Source: an uncultured Puniceicoccaceae bacterium
GTDB lineage: Bacteria > Verrucomicrobiota > Verrucomicrobiia > Opitutales > Coraliomargaritaceae
Assembly (NCBI GenBank): GCA_905479975.1
Contig: CAJQOS010000054.1
Location: 1-51,518, forward strand
Direction of reading: 5' to 3'
Length of the DNA stretch: 51,518 nucleotides
Shown: in pieces, positions 25,140 through 34,399 of the stretch
How the letters are laid out: each line of letters begins with the position of its first letter
How positions within the stretch are numbered: position 1 is the first letter of the stretch
Made by a program: the position numbers and the translations under genes
The notes under the pieces: generated by a model
Seen by the model: the letters and a program-made list of their open reading frames with translations, nothing else
The model's database searches: none
What the model was told of the DNA's origin: nothing

Positions 25140-25754
25140 ATGAAGATTTGGATGATAATTGCGGGCTTGGCCTTTTGTTTGGCTGCGCCCCTTTACTCGC
25201 AAGAAGGCGAGGCTGATAAGCTGAATAATGCGATGAGTGCCGCGCTGGATGTGCTGTATTTGGATGCGTATCAGGAGTATTCGTATGAGCAGCGGCAGGC
25301 CGCTGTTAAGGTGTTGCTAGAGGATAATTATGATTTAACGGTGATTATTCGACGTGCTTTGGCTCGAAATTGGAGGCTGATGAGTGCTCAGGAGCAAGTG
25401 CGTGTGACTGACTTGATTGAGCGCTTGATCGTGAAGGCGTATATCGAAGGAATGGCCGGCCAAGAGCGTCCAGAGATTGATTGCGGTAAAACGATTGAAA
25501 TTACCGATAAGCGTATCGAGATTCCGGTCGTCATTCGTTTTCCGAGCGGGAAAATCTTTAATGTAGTGTATCGTCTGGGGCGTTTGCAGTCCGGGTGGCA
25601 GATTTACGACATCGTGGGCGAAGACATCAGCATGGTCTCGAACTATCGCCAACAGTTTGATGATCACTTCCGTAAAGGAAACGGGCAGGAATTGATCGAG
25701 AAATTGGAAGACCTGCTTAACAAAGGAGAGTTAGATGCAAGCACCAAGCTCTAG
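25140..25754 (+). CDS. mlaC: MlaC-type periplasmic phospholipid-binding protein
   Basis: A 204-aa soluble carrier that shuttles phospholipid between MlaA at the outer membrane and MlaFED. It starts with a Sec signal peptide (MKIWMIIAGLAFCLAAPLYS). The mature domain matches the Ttg2D/MlaC layout: RRALARNWRLMSAQEQVRVT, then LIERLIVKAYIE, VVIRFPSGKIFNVVYRL, GWQIYDIVGEDISMVSNYR and QQFDDHFRKG. It begins 15 bases after mlaD, and its end overlaps the mlaA start by 20 bases. Confidence 0.92.
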   Translation: MKIWMIIAGLAFCLAAPLYSQEGEADKLNNAMSAALDVLYLDAYQEYSYEQRQAAVKVLLEDNYDLTVIIRRALARNWRLMSAQEQVRVTDLIERLIVKAYIEGMAGQERPEIDCGKTIEITDKRIEIPVVIRFPSGKIFNVVYRLGRLQSGWQIYDIVGEDISMVSNYRQQFDDHFRKGNGQELIEKLEDLLNKGELDASTKL

Positions 25755-26502
25755 TATGCAGTTGCTGCGTTGGTTCGTGTTCAGTCTGGTGCTACTGGTG
25801 CCAGTCGCTGCAGTGCAGGCTGAAGATGATTTCCTCAGTGAGGAGGATCTTTACGGCGATTTTGAAGAAGAGGCGGTGTTTGCTGTGAGTGACCCGCTCG
25901 AATCCATTAATCGCGCGACTTTTAAGTTCAATGACTTCGTGTATGTGAAGGTGATGCAGCCTATTTCTAATGGCTATCAGAAAGTAACTCCAGACCCGGT
26001 GGAAAAGGGCGCATCCAATTTCTTTGCGAATTTGGGATATCCCGTGCGTCTCGTCGGTAATTTACTTCAGTTAGAATTAAAAGGCGCATGGTTGGAGACG
26101 GAACGTTTTGCGGTGAATACAACGCTTGGTATTGTCGGCGTGCGCCGAGCCGCAGCTCAATTTGAGCGCTTGCAGCCTCGGCAGCCTGAGGATGTCGGCT
26201 TGGCTTTTGGTGCGTGGGGAATCGGTGACGGGCCTTATTTGGTGTTACCATTCTTGGGGCCATCGAACTGCCGCGATTTGGTTGGACTCGTCGGAGACCG
26301 TGCCGTGAATCCATTGAAGTCGCCTTACAGTGTCATTGAAGAGTATCAGTGGCAACTCGCTCTAGATGCGACAGAAGTCATCGTGAAGAGCCCGACGCTG
26401 TTGGACATCTATATGCAGCTGAAAGACGGTGCAATTGATCCCTATAGCGCGATGAAAAACGGCTACGCGCAAAAGCGTCGCTCAATGATCGAAGAGGAGT
26501 AG
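25735..26502 (+). CDS. mlaA: MlaA (VacJ) outer-membrane component
   Basis: A 255-aa VacJ-family protein that removes phospholipid from the outer leaflet. Family stretches: DPLESINRATFKFNDFVYVK, VEKGASNFFANLGYPVRLVG, NLLQLELKGAWLETERFAVN, TTLGIVGVRRAA, EDVGLAFGAWGIGDGPYLVL and PFLGPSNCRDLVGLVGD. E. coli MlaA is a lipoprotein, but here the signal peptide ends VAAVQAEDD with no lipobox Cys, so it should be cleaved by signal peptidase I. ATG 25735 has a strong AAGGAG at 25723-25728, inside mlaC; ATG 25756 is less likely. It converges on the DUF983 gene with a 3-base gap. Confidence 0.92.
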   Translation: MQAPSSSMQLLRWFVFSLVLLVPVAAVQAEDDFLSEEDLYGDFEEEAVFAVSDPLESINRATFKFNDFVYVKVMQPISNGYQKVTPDPVEKGASNFFANLGYPVRLVGNLLQLELKGAWLETERFAVNTTLGIVGVRRAAAQFERLQPRQPEDVGLAFGAWGIGDGPYLVLPFLGPSNCRDLVGLVGDRAVNPLKSPYSVIEEYQWQLALDATEVIVKSPTLLDIYMQLKDGAIDPYSAMKNGYAQKRRSMIEEE

Positions 26503-26505
26503 GGG

Positions 26506-26955
26506 TTATGTCCCCGGCGATCGGCGATCTTCTTCAAATGAGAGATCATCGCAGTCTTCCGAACGGTTGGCGTGTAGCTCATCCGGCAAGCAAAGGTAGT
26601 AGATGGTGAGCCAGCAGCTCCAACTGAAGCGGTAGAGCAGTAGCGGAAGTAGTAGTGCACCAGCGGCAGCAATTATAAGTGCGGCTTTGATGGCAATACA
26701 TCCGAAAAAACCGAGGAGTAGAATTGGCAGCACAAAGGTGAAGACGACGGCTGCGTAGTTGATGCAGAGCGGGCCGAGATAGTAGCCGTCGCCGCGCTCC
26801 AGGCGCATGCCGCATTCGGGACAGTTGTGGTGGATACGCAGTCTGGATCGAAATAGCTTGGCATGGCCGCAGTTCGGGCACAGGCAGCACAGGCCTCGCA
26901 GTAACAGTTGGCTATGCGTGACTTTTGGTAGCGGTTGGAGTTTCGGATCGTGCAT
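26506..26955 (-). CDS. DUF983 family membrane protein
   Basis: A 149-aa protein of the DUF983 family. It has a zinc-ribbon-like pair, CPNCG (about 27-31) and CPECG (about 45-49), followed by the family signature RGDGYYLGP. Two strongly hydrophobic helices follow (AAVVFTFVLPILLLGFFG and LIIAAAGALLLPLLLY), then WLTIYYLCLPDE. The function is not known. The tail is acidic and polar. It ends only three bases from convergent mlaA and starts 12 bases after the TatD stop, so it could be the second gene of a tatD-DUF983 transcript. Confidence 0.85.
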   Translation of the reverse strand: MHDPKLQPLPKVTHSQLLLRGLCCLCPNCGHAKLFRSRLRIHHNCPECGMRLERGDGYYLGPLCINYAAVVFTFVLPILLLGFFGCIAIKAALIIAAAGALLLPLLLYRFSWSCWLTIYYLCLPDELHANRSEDCDDLSFEEDRRSPGT

Positions 26956-26967
26956 GACGAAGCAGGG

Positions 26968-27777
26968 TTAGACCTCGCCAAGGAAATAGGCTTTGAAGTT
27001 TTTCGCGACCTGTGCGGTCAGGTTTTCGAGTGAAGTGGCGCGGGTTTCTGCAATTGCGGTGTAGCCGTTGATTAAGGTGGCGGGGTGTGTCAGGCGCTTG
27101 CCTGTTTCGGAGTCGGGCAGCTCGAAGGTGCACAGTTCCGCGGGAGGCAGCATGTCGGGCGCGTCGGTTTCGATTAAAAGACGGTCATTGGGCACCGCTT
27201 GGATGCGCTCGATGATTTTTTTTGAACCTACTTTAAGTTGTCCGGCGTTAAAGGAAAAGTAGCCCCCCCGCTCGACGAGTTCCGGAATCAGTTCCACCGC
27301 GCCGTTATAGGCGTGTAGGTGGAAGCCGCGGGCGGGGAGGGGAACACGACGTAATGTAGCCATGAGCGGATCGATTGCCTTGAGGCAGTGAATGGAGACG
27401 GGGAGGTTGTGCTTGGTTGCTTGCGCGAGTTGCCAGCGGAAGGCGGCGTGCTGGCGTTCGATGTCGTAGCCTTCGATCCATTTGTCCAAGCCGATTTCGC
27501 CGATGGCCTGCGCTCCGTTGTCGAGTGCATCGAGGAACTGTGCCTGCCAATTGAGCGGCACATTGTTCACCTTCCAAGGGTGCAGGCCGATGGCGGGGAT
27601 GAGTCGTGCGTCGTGTTTGCAGAATTGTAATATTTGTGGCCAGTCCTTTGGGCAGGTGCTGACGACTACGGCCTGCTTGAAATTGATTCTCTCATAATCC
27701 ACTAAGATTTGATCCCCGTGGCGAGTCAGCGAAGGATCGGCTAAGTGGATGTGAGCGTCGTAGAGTGGGGCCGGCAT
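26968..27777 (-). CDS. TatD family metal-dependent hydrolase
   Basis: A 269-aa TIM-barrel hydrolase of the TatD group, whose members act as metal-dependent DNases or related hydrolases. Motifs: YDAHIHLAD (metal-binding HxH), AIGLHPW, AIGEIGLDKW (bridging Glu), PVSIHCLKA (His), FHLHAYNG (His) and LLIETDAPDM (Asp). ATG 27777 is preferred; a longer frame to 27900 would overlap the alcohol-dehydrogenase remnant and adds residues unlike the family. It is divergent from that remnant. Confidence 0.88.
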   Translation of the reverse strand: MPAPLYDAHIHLADPSLTRHGDQILVDYERINFKQAVVVSTCPKDWPQILQFCKHDARLIPAIGLHPWKVNNVPLNWQAQFLDALDNGAQAIGEIGLDKWIEGYDIERQHAAFRWQLAQATKHNLPVSIHCLKAIDPLMATLRRVPLPARGFHLHAYNGAVELIPELVERGGYFSFNAGQLKVGSKKIIERIQAVPNDRLLIETDAPDMLPPAELCTFELPDSETGKRLTHPATLINGYTAIAETRATSLENLTAQVAKNFKAYFLGEV

Positions 27778-27876
27778 GGGACTGGGGTGAGGAGTGTGGA
27801 TATTTTGCGTTTCTAGATAAAGGGAGCATATTCGATTCTTCAAACAAAACGAGATTTCTAAAGGAGACGTATCACT

Positions 27877-28180
27877 ATGAATGCAATCGGATATAATCAA
27901 ACTGGCCCCATCACTGCTGCAGATGCACTGGTTGAATTTGAAGCGCCCAAACCTGACCTAGGGGCACGCGATTTACTGGTCAGAGTCAAAGGCATCTCCG
28001 TCAATCCCGTGGATGTGAAAGTCCGCACGCGTATCGGAGCTAGTCGATAATGGCACGCTGATTTCCACGGTGACCAACAATTTAGGAGCTATCAGCGCTG
28101 AGACGATGAAGGACGCGCACACGCAGCAAGAAAGTGGGCGTGTGATCGGTAAGAACGTGCTCGATGGGTTTGGTTCCTGA
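27877..28180 (+). pseudogene. Zinc-type alcohol dehydrogenase remnant with internal deletion
   Basis: The start is well formed: AAGGAG about ten bases before ATG 27877. It encodes [12 protein letters not shown] and the GroES-like motif [19 protein letters not shown], then a stop at 28048-28050. In another frame, from about 28036, the C-terminal end of the same family reads [20 protein letters not shown] and [16 protein letters not shown], stopping at 28178-28180. About 240 residues, including the NADPH-binding domain, are missing, so an internal deletion near 28030-28040 joined the two ends out of frame. The downstream YgiN-like gene may have been its operon partner. Confidence 0.7.
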
Positions 28181-28233
28181 TGCAAGATGGTGATTTACCA
28201 ATTCGAAATACAAATCCAAACAAAGAAACACAT

Positions 28234-28524
28234 ATGTCTAAACTAACAATTGTCGCAAATATTACCGCCAAGTCGGATCAAATCGATCTCGTTAAAGCGG
28301 AGCTCGAAAAGCTGATTGATGTCACACGTGCCGAGGCAGGTTGCATTCACTACGACCTGCATCAGGACAACGAGAAGCCCGCGCACTTTCTGTTCTTCGA
28401 GAACTGGGAGTCGCGTGAACTCTGGCAGGTGCACATGGGCAACCAACCGCTACAAGACTTTATCGCCGCAACCGAGGGCGCGCTCGAAGGGCTTACGGTC
28501 AATGAGATGACGCAGATTGGCTAA
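28234..28524 (+). CDS. Antibiotic biosynthesis monooxygenase domain protein (YgiN-like)
   Basis: A 96-aa single-domain ABM protein, a dimeric ferredoxin-like fold whose members include quinol monooxygenases. Family features: LTIVANITAKSDQIDLVKAE, EAGCIHYDLHQDNEKP, FLFFENWESRELWQVHM and the C-terminal LQDFIAATEGAL. ATG 28234 is chosen; the frame is open to 28180 but the added residues are not family-like. No Shine-Dalgarno is obvious. It follows the alcohol dehydrogenase remnant by 53 bases, so it may now rely on that promoter. The substrate is unknown. Confidence 0.87.
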   Translation: MSKLTIVANITAKSDQIDLVKAELEKLIDVTRAEAGCIHYDLHQDNEKPAHFLFFENWESRELWQVHMGNQPLQDFIAATEGALEGLTVNEMTQIG

Positions 28525-28539
28525 GCGGCCTTGAATCGC

Positions 28540-28959
28540 CTATGAGCCTGCCAAGCAGGACTGAGCGAAGCGTTGAATCGATTCGACGATTCGGCTCAGG
28601 CCGTTGCGACGGTTGGGAGAGAGGTGCTGAGTGATACCGACTTCGCCGAGGAATTCGGCATCGGTTGCGATGATCTCTTCTGGCTTCGCATCGCTGTAGA
28701 AATTGCAGAGTAGCTCGGCGATGCCTTTGACGATGGCTGAGTCGGACTCGGAGCGGAACGAGCAGTGGCCATCCTTGAATGCGGGCACGACCCAGAGCTG
28801 TGACATGCAGCCTTCGATCTTGAAGCTGTCAATGCGTAGGTCTTCGGTGAGGCCTGCTGCCTGTTTACCACAATCGACGATGTAGCCGAGGCGTTCATAG
28901 GCATCTGGAATGAGTGTGATCTCTTCGACGAGCGCGTCTTGTTTCTCTTTTAAAGTCAT
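28540..28959 (-). CDS. sufE: SufE family sulfur-acceptor protein
   Basis: A 139-aa SufE. It accepts sulfur from the cysteine desulfurase SufS and passes it to the SUF scaffold for iron-sulfur cluster assembly. The persulfide cysteine sits in KIEGCMSQLWV (C51). Other family stretches are YERLGYIVDCGKQ, SDSAIVKGIAELLCNFYSD and LGEVGITQHLSPNRRNGLSR. The length is standard. It stands alone here, converging on the YgiN-like gene with 15 bases between; no other suf gene is in the window. Confidence 0.93.
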   Translation of the reverse strand: MTLKEKQDALVEEITLIPDAYERLGYIVDCGKQAAGLTEDLRIDSFKIEGCMSQLWVVPAFKDGHCSFRSESDSAIVKGIAELLCNFYSDAKPEEIIATDAEFLGEVGITQHLSPNRRNGLSRIVESIQRFAQSCLAGS

Positions 28960-29137
28960 GATTGTTTCGAGTCAGCAGCAAGATCCTTGCAGAGAGAAGC
29001 ACAAATTTTTTGAAAAAACGCGGTTTGATCGGGTGAATAATTATGTGTCATCGAGTTTGCGATTTTGCCCCATTTGTCTTTCATCTGTTGGTTGAGCGCT
29101 TTGTATTGGGTGCTGCGGGATGACTTTGTTTTAAATT

Positions 29138-30706
29138 ATGTTCAAGATTTCGACCTTACAACGAGTTGTCTGGTGGCCATCCATTACGAGTCTGATTCTG
29201 GGGCTTTTTCTGTTTAGCGGCTGTGCGAGTGTTGATTTTGATACTCCCAAGTCTGAATCGTATGCGCTGACCGATACGCAGGAGACTTCCTTCGGGCTGG
29301 CAGCTCAGAGGGTACAAGTGAAGCACCCCGGCGAGTCCGGTTTTAGTTTATTGATCGATGGTATTGATTCGTTGGCGGCACGTATCATTCTGGCGGAGCA
29401 AGCCGAGCGCTGTATCGATGCGCAGTATTATTTGATTTCTAATGATGAGGTGGGCTACGCCTTCATCAATGTGCTGCTGCGGGCGGCGGATCGTGGGGTG
29501 CGCGTGCGTTTGTTGATCGATGACATTCAGACGAAGGGATACGATACGGGGATCGCTGCGTTGACGTCGCACCCTCATGTGGAAGTGCGTGTATTCAATC
29601 CGTTTGCGCGCCGTGGTTGGCGTTTCTTTGACGGGCTGACGGATTTTTCGCGTGTGAATCGCCGGATGCATAATAAGTCATTCACGGTGGATCATCTGAT
29701 TACCATTGTCGGCGGGCGAAACATGTCTGACGAGTATTTTGGGGCGAATTCCGATGAGGATTTCGGAGATTTGGACGTGGTTGCTGTCGGTCCCGTTGTT
29801 GCTGATGTTTCGGAGATGTTTGATTCCTATTGGAATAGTCGGCCGGCGGTGCCAGTCGCTGGGTTTGCCAAGAGTCCTGATGATTTACCGGCGGAGTTGC
29901 TGGCTTTGAGGGCGCGGATCGATGCATCCTATCAGGAGCTGTTGAAGAGTCCATATGCTGAGGCTTTGGGGCAGAAAGTGACGGAGATTTTCGGAGCTGA
30001 TGGGAGTCATCTAATTTGGGCAGCGTCTCGTCTCGCTTATGATTCGCCTGATAAGGCGCAGAAAGGTCTGGCTGAGTCGGCACCTTCAATTCTCACTCCA
30101 CTCGTGGCTTCGATCCGGGCGGCAGAAGAAGAGTTGGTCTTGATCTCGCCTTACTTTGTGCCGACTAAGCGCGGAGTGAAGGGCTTGATCGAACTTAAAG
30201 AGCGTGGGGTGAAAGTCATCGTGGTGACTAACTCGTTGGCAGCGAATAATCAACCCATCGTGCATGGGGGGTATGCCAAGTCGCGGCGGGCTTTGTTAGA
30301 AGCAGGGGTTCGTCTTTATGAGGTGAGTCCTGATGCGACTTCGGGCGTTGAGGCTTCAGTTCCTGTTGGGGCAAAGAAGGGGACACTTCATGCGAAGGCC
30401 TTTGTGGTGGATCGCAAGGAGTTGTTCATTGGTTCTTTTAACTTTGATCCGCGTTCGGCGTATATTAATACGGAGCTAGGCGTGATCATTGAGTCGCCGG
30501 AAATGGCAGCGGGTCTCGTGGCGCTACTGCATCAAAAGGGGCCTGCGCATACCTATGAGGTTTATTTGGATGCGAAGGGGCGTCTGCGCTGGAAGCGGCT
30601 AGAGGCAGGCGAGTGGGTGGTTTATGATAAGGAGCCTAATACTGGTTTTTGGAAACGCTTGACCGCACGAGTGATGGGGTGGTTGCCGATTGAGAGTCAG
30701 CTGTGA
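29138..30706 (+). CDS. Phospholipase D family lipoprotein (cardiolipin synthase ClsC-like)
   Basis: A 522-aa enzyme with two HKD motifs: HNKSFTVDHLITIVGGRN (H178, K180, D185) and HAKAFVVDRKELFIGSFNFD (H418, K420, D425). The second is followed by the ClsC-type PRSAYINTELGV. Such proteins make cardiolipin or transfer phosphatidyl groups. The N-terminus is a lipoprotein signal (LILGLFLFSGC, lipobox Cys 29), so it is probably membrane-tethered outside the cytoplasm. Other shared pieces are DAQYYLISNDEVGYAF and VRVRLLIDD. It is a single gene, followed by a family B repeat and a terminator shared with eno. Confidence 0.87.
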   Translation: MFKISTLQRVVWWPSITSLILGLFLFSGCASVDFDTPKSESYALTDTQETSFGLAAQRVQVKHPGESGFSLLIDGIDSLAARIILAEQAERCIDAQYYLISNDEVGYAFINVLLRAADRGVRVRLLIDDIQTKGYDTGIAALTSHPHVEVRVFNPFARRGWRFFDGLTDFSRVNRRMHNKSFTVDHLITIVGGRNMSDEYFGANSDEDFGDLDVVAVGPVVADVSEMFDSYWNSRPAVPVAGFAKSPDDLPAELLALRARIDASYQELLKSPYAEALGQKVTEIFGADGSHLIWAASRLAYDSPDKAQKGLAESAPSILTPLVASIRAAEEELVLISPYFVPTKRGVKGLIELKERGVKVIVVTNSLAANNQPIVHGGYAKSRRALLEAGVRLYEVSPDATSGVEASVPVGAKKGTLHAKAFVVDRKELFIGSFNFDPRSAYINTELGVIIESPEMAAGLVALLHQKGPAHTYEVYLDAKGRLRWKRLEAGEWVVYDKEPNTGFWKRLTARVMGWLPIESQL

Positions 30707-30722
30707 TGTGGCTGATGCTACG

Positions 30723-30779
30723 GGACAGACAAGACGGAGGTCTGCCGGAGATGGCGTAGCAATGTCTGTGTCACTTCAT
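30723..30779. repeat. Dispersed repeat family B, copy 2
   Basis: Matches 14627-14674 in both flanks, from ggacagacaag to gccggag and from gcaatgtctgt to cacttcat. It carries eight extra bases (atggcgta) between them. It lies just after the phospholipase D gene. Confidence 0.6.
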
Positions 30780-30806
30780 TTTATTTTAATAGGCGATGAA
30801 TACAAA

Positions 30807-30837
30807 AAAGCCCGACGGTCTCAACCGTCGGGCTTTT
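30807..30837. terminator. Bidirectional Rho-independent terminator (clsC-like/eno)
   Basis: A 14-bp stem, aaaagcccgacggt/accgtcgggctttt, with a ctca loop. A-rich and T-rich flanks on both sides let it end transcripts from both converging genes. Confidence 0.88.
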
Positions 30838-30862
30838 GTAGAAATCTTACGATTCGGACTAA

Positions 30863-32650
<1,788 letters not shown>

Positions 32651-32663
32651 GGCCTGATACGAA

Positions 32664-32695
32664 AAAACGCACAGGCGCGATGGCCTGTGCGTTTT
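32664..32695 (-). terminator. Rho-independent terminator after the YfgM-like gene
   Basis: A 13-bp stem, aaaacgcacaggc/gcctgtgcgtttt, with a 6-nt loop. On the minus strand it is followed by TTTTTT. It ends the minus-strand YfgM-like transcript. Confidence 0.87.
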
Positions 32696-32733
32696 GAAAG
32701 ATGTGTCGGACGATTGCTCGTCGAGTGGTTTTA

Positions 32734-33420
32734 CTACTGTGCTTGCTGCTGGTAGTAGCTGAGGCGCTGTTGCCATTGGCCCGCGAGTGGCGACTCATTG
32801 ATCTGTGCGGCGAAGCTTTCGAACTCTGCGGTGTTGCCAGCTGCGTCGGCTTCGATCGCCAAGTGATAGGCGGCTTCGGCGCGAGCGGCTTCGGCGAGGC
32901 TGCTGTCGGCTGTGATTGCATTGAGCTTAGCAAGACCTTCGTCGGTGCTGCCGTTTTGGTAGAGGGCAAAGGCTTGGCCTAGCTGAGCGCGGCCTGCGAG
33001 TGCTGGTTCAGTCAGTGCATCGGCTGCAAGATTGTAGAATTCAAGCGCTTTCGCGTAGTCTTCGTCAGTGTAAGCAGCATCGGCAGTGCTGAGCGCGGCA
33101 AAGCCACCGAGTTCTTTACTGCTGTTGGCTTTAGCAAAGTCGGCGAGTGCTTCGTTGGCTTCGGCTGCAGCATATTCGGCTTGAAAGGCGATTTCAGAGC
33201 GATCCTTGAAGATGCGCATGCTTTGGTAGCCAGCTACGACGAAGAGGAGAACGATGATGCACCCGATGATGAAGCTCTTGTTCTCGATCCAGTAGACGCT
33301 GACACGGTCTTCAAACGAGATTTCGGCGGATTCCTCCAAGTCGACGAGGTGGCGTTCGTCGACGACGTCGTCTTCTGGCATGAGTGGATTCTTATGTTTC
33401 TTTTTTGGTGGGTGGTTCAT
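32734..33420 (-). CDS. YfgM-like tetratricopeptide membrane protein
   Basis: A 228-aa protein with a basic then acidic cytoplasmic N-terminus, one transmembrane helix (FIIGCIIVLLFVVAGYQSM, about 49-67) and an Ala-rich TPR region. That region includes TDEDYAKALEFYNLAADAL, LGQAFALYQNGSTDEGLAKL and AEAAYHLAIEADAAGN. The layout resembles YfgM/RcsB-related ancillary Sec translocon proteins (TPR_21), which assist periplasmic chaperones; that role is inferred from architecture. The C-terminus is Gln-rich. It starts 58 bases downstream of purU, with an agtgagg-type repeat between. Confidence 0.75.
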   Translation of the reverse strand: MNHPPKKKHKNPLMPEDDVVDERHLVDLEESAEISFEDRVSVYWIENKSFIIGCIIVLLFVVAGYQSMRIFKDRSEIAFQAEYAAAEANEALADFAKANSSKELGGFAALSTADAAYTDEDYAKALEFYNLAADALTEPALAGRAQLGQAFALYQNGSTDEGLAKLNAITADSSLAEAARAEAAYHLAIEADAAGNTAEFESFAAQINESPLAGQWQQRLSYYQQQAQ

Positions 33421-33434
33421 AACAAAGTGATAGA

Positions 33435-33460
33435 GTGAAAGTGAGGAGTGAGAAAGTGGA
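33435..33460. repeat. Dispersed gtgaggagtg-type repeat, copy 1
   Basis: gtgaaagtgaggagtg followed by agaaagtgg resembles 44479-44510 (gtgaaag, gtgaggagtg, gaaagtggg). Both copies lie directly upstream of minus-strand genes. Confidence 0.4.
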
Positions 33461-33478
33461 AAAATGCAGCGTAGCTGC

Positions 33479-34330
33479 CTAGTCGAAGACGACTGTTTTG
33501 TTGAGGTAAACTAGAATGCGGTTGTCTAAATGGAGGCGGATCGCTTGGGCGAAGACCGATTTTTCGAGGTCTTTTCCCTTGCGAACCAGATCAGGCACCG
33601 AGTTGCGGTGATTGATGCGGGTAACGTCTTGGTGGATGATTGGGCCTTCGTCAAGATCTGCTGTCGCGTAGTGTGCGGTTGCTCCGATCAGTTTCACGCC
33701 GCGCATGTGCGCTTGGTGATAAGGCTTGCCGCCGGCAAAGGCGGGGAGAAAGGAGTGGTGGATGTTAATCACCGGGCAACCTGCCTGGGTTAGAAAGTCA
33801 TCGGAGAGCACCTGCATGTAGCGCGCCATCACGACGAGCTGTGCCTGATGCTGATGCACGATCTCCAGCTGCTGTGCTTCGGCTGCGGCCTTCGTGTCTT
33901 TAGTGACCGGCACATGGTAGAAGGGAATGCCGTAAGTCTCGGCGTCGCCTTTGAGCGTCTCATGGTTCGAGATGATGCATGCCAACTCGCCGGACATCTC
34001 GCCGGAGCGAAAGCGCAGGATGGTGTCGTGAAAGCAATGATCGATCTTCGAGACAAAGAGGGCGACCTTCGGGAGGTCCGTCGACTTTGCGACTTTCATC
34101 GTCATGCCGAGCTCATCATGGGCAAATTTCTCAAAGGCGGCAGCCTCTTCGTCGATTTGCCCCGAAGGCGTCCATTCCACACGTTGAAAAAAGATATTTG
34201 CTTCCTGATCCTTGTGTTGATCGGCGTGGTGAATATTGCTGCCGCGTAGAAAGATCCAACTGGAGACACGCGAAACCAGGCCCGGTTGGTCGGGGCCGTG
34301 AAGGAGTGCGATGATGGTGGGTGGTTTCAT
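33479..34330 (-). CDS. purU: Formyltetrahydrofolate deformylase
   Basis: A 283-aa enzyme hydrolysing 10-formyl-tetrahydrofolate to formate and tetrahydrofolate, which balances one-carbon pools and feeds formate to purine synthesis. Residues 1-80 are an ACT domain (IIALLHGPDQPGLVSRVSSW). The formyltransferase domain has ELACIISNHETLK, YGIPFYHVPVTKDTK, VMARYMQVLSDDF, the catalytic NIHHSFLPAF (Asn, His) and DEGPIIHQDVTRI (Asp). The length and order are canonical. The downstream TPR gene is on the same strand. Confidence 0.95.
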   Translation of the reverse strand: MKPPTIIALLHGPDQPGLVSRVSSWIFLRGSNIHHADQHKDQEANIFFQRVEWTPSGQIDEEAAAFEKFAHDELGMTMKVAKSTDLPKVALFVSKIDHCFHDTILRFRSGEMSGELACIISNHETLKGDAETYGIPFYHVPVTKDTKAAAEAQQLEIVHQHQAQLVVMARYMQVLSDDFLTQAGCPVINIHHSFLPAFAGGKPYHQAHMRGVKLIGATAHYATADLDEGPIIHQDVTRINHRNSVPDLVRKGKDLEKSVFAQAIRLHLDNRILVYLNKTVVFD

Positions 34331-34399
34331 TTTGAAAAACCACGTAGCATGAGTGGCTAAGGTCAGTCTGCAATTCTTAAGTCGTCGTGTGAAAACTCT

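Noticed and set aside
27778-27900. N-terminal extension of the TatD protein
   Set aside because: The metal-binding DAHIHL fits a start at 27777, and the extension overlaps the divergent dehydrogenase remnant and its ribosome site.
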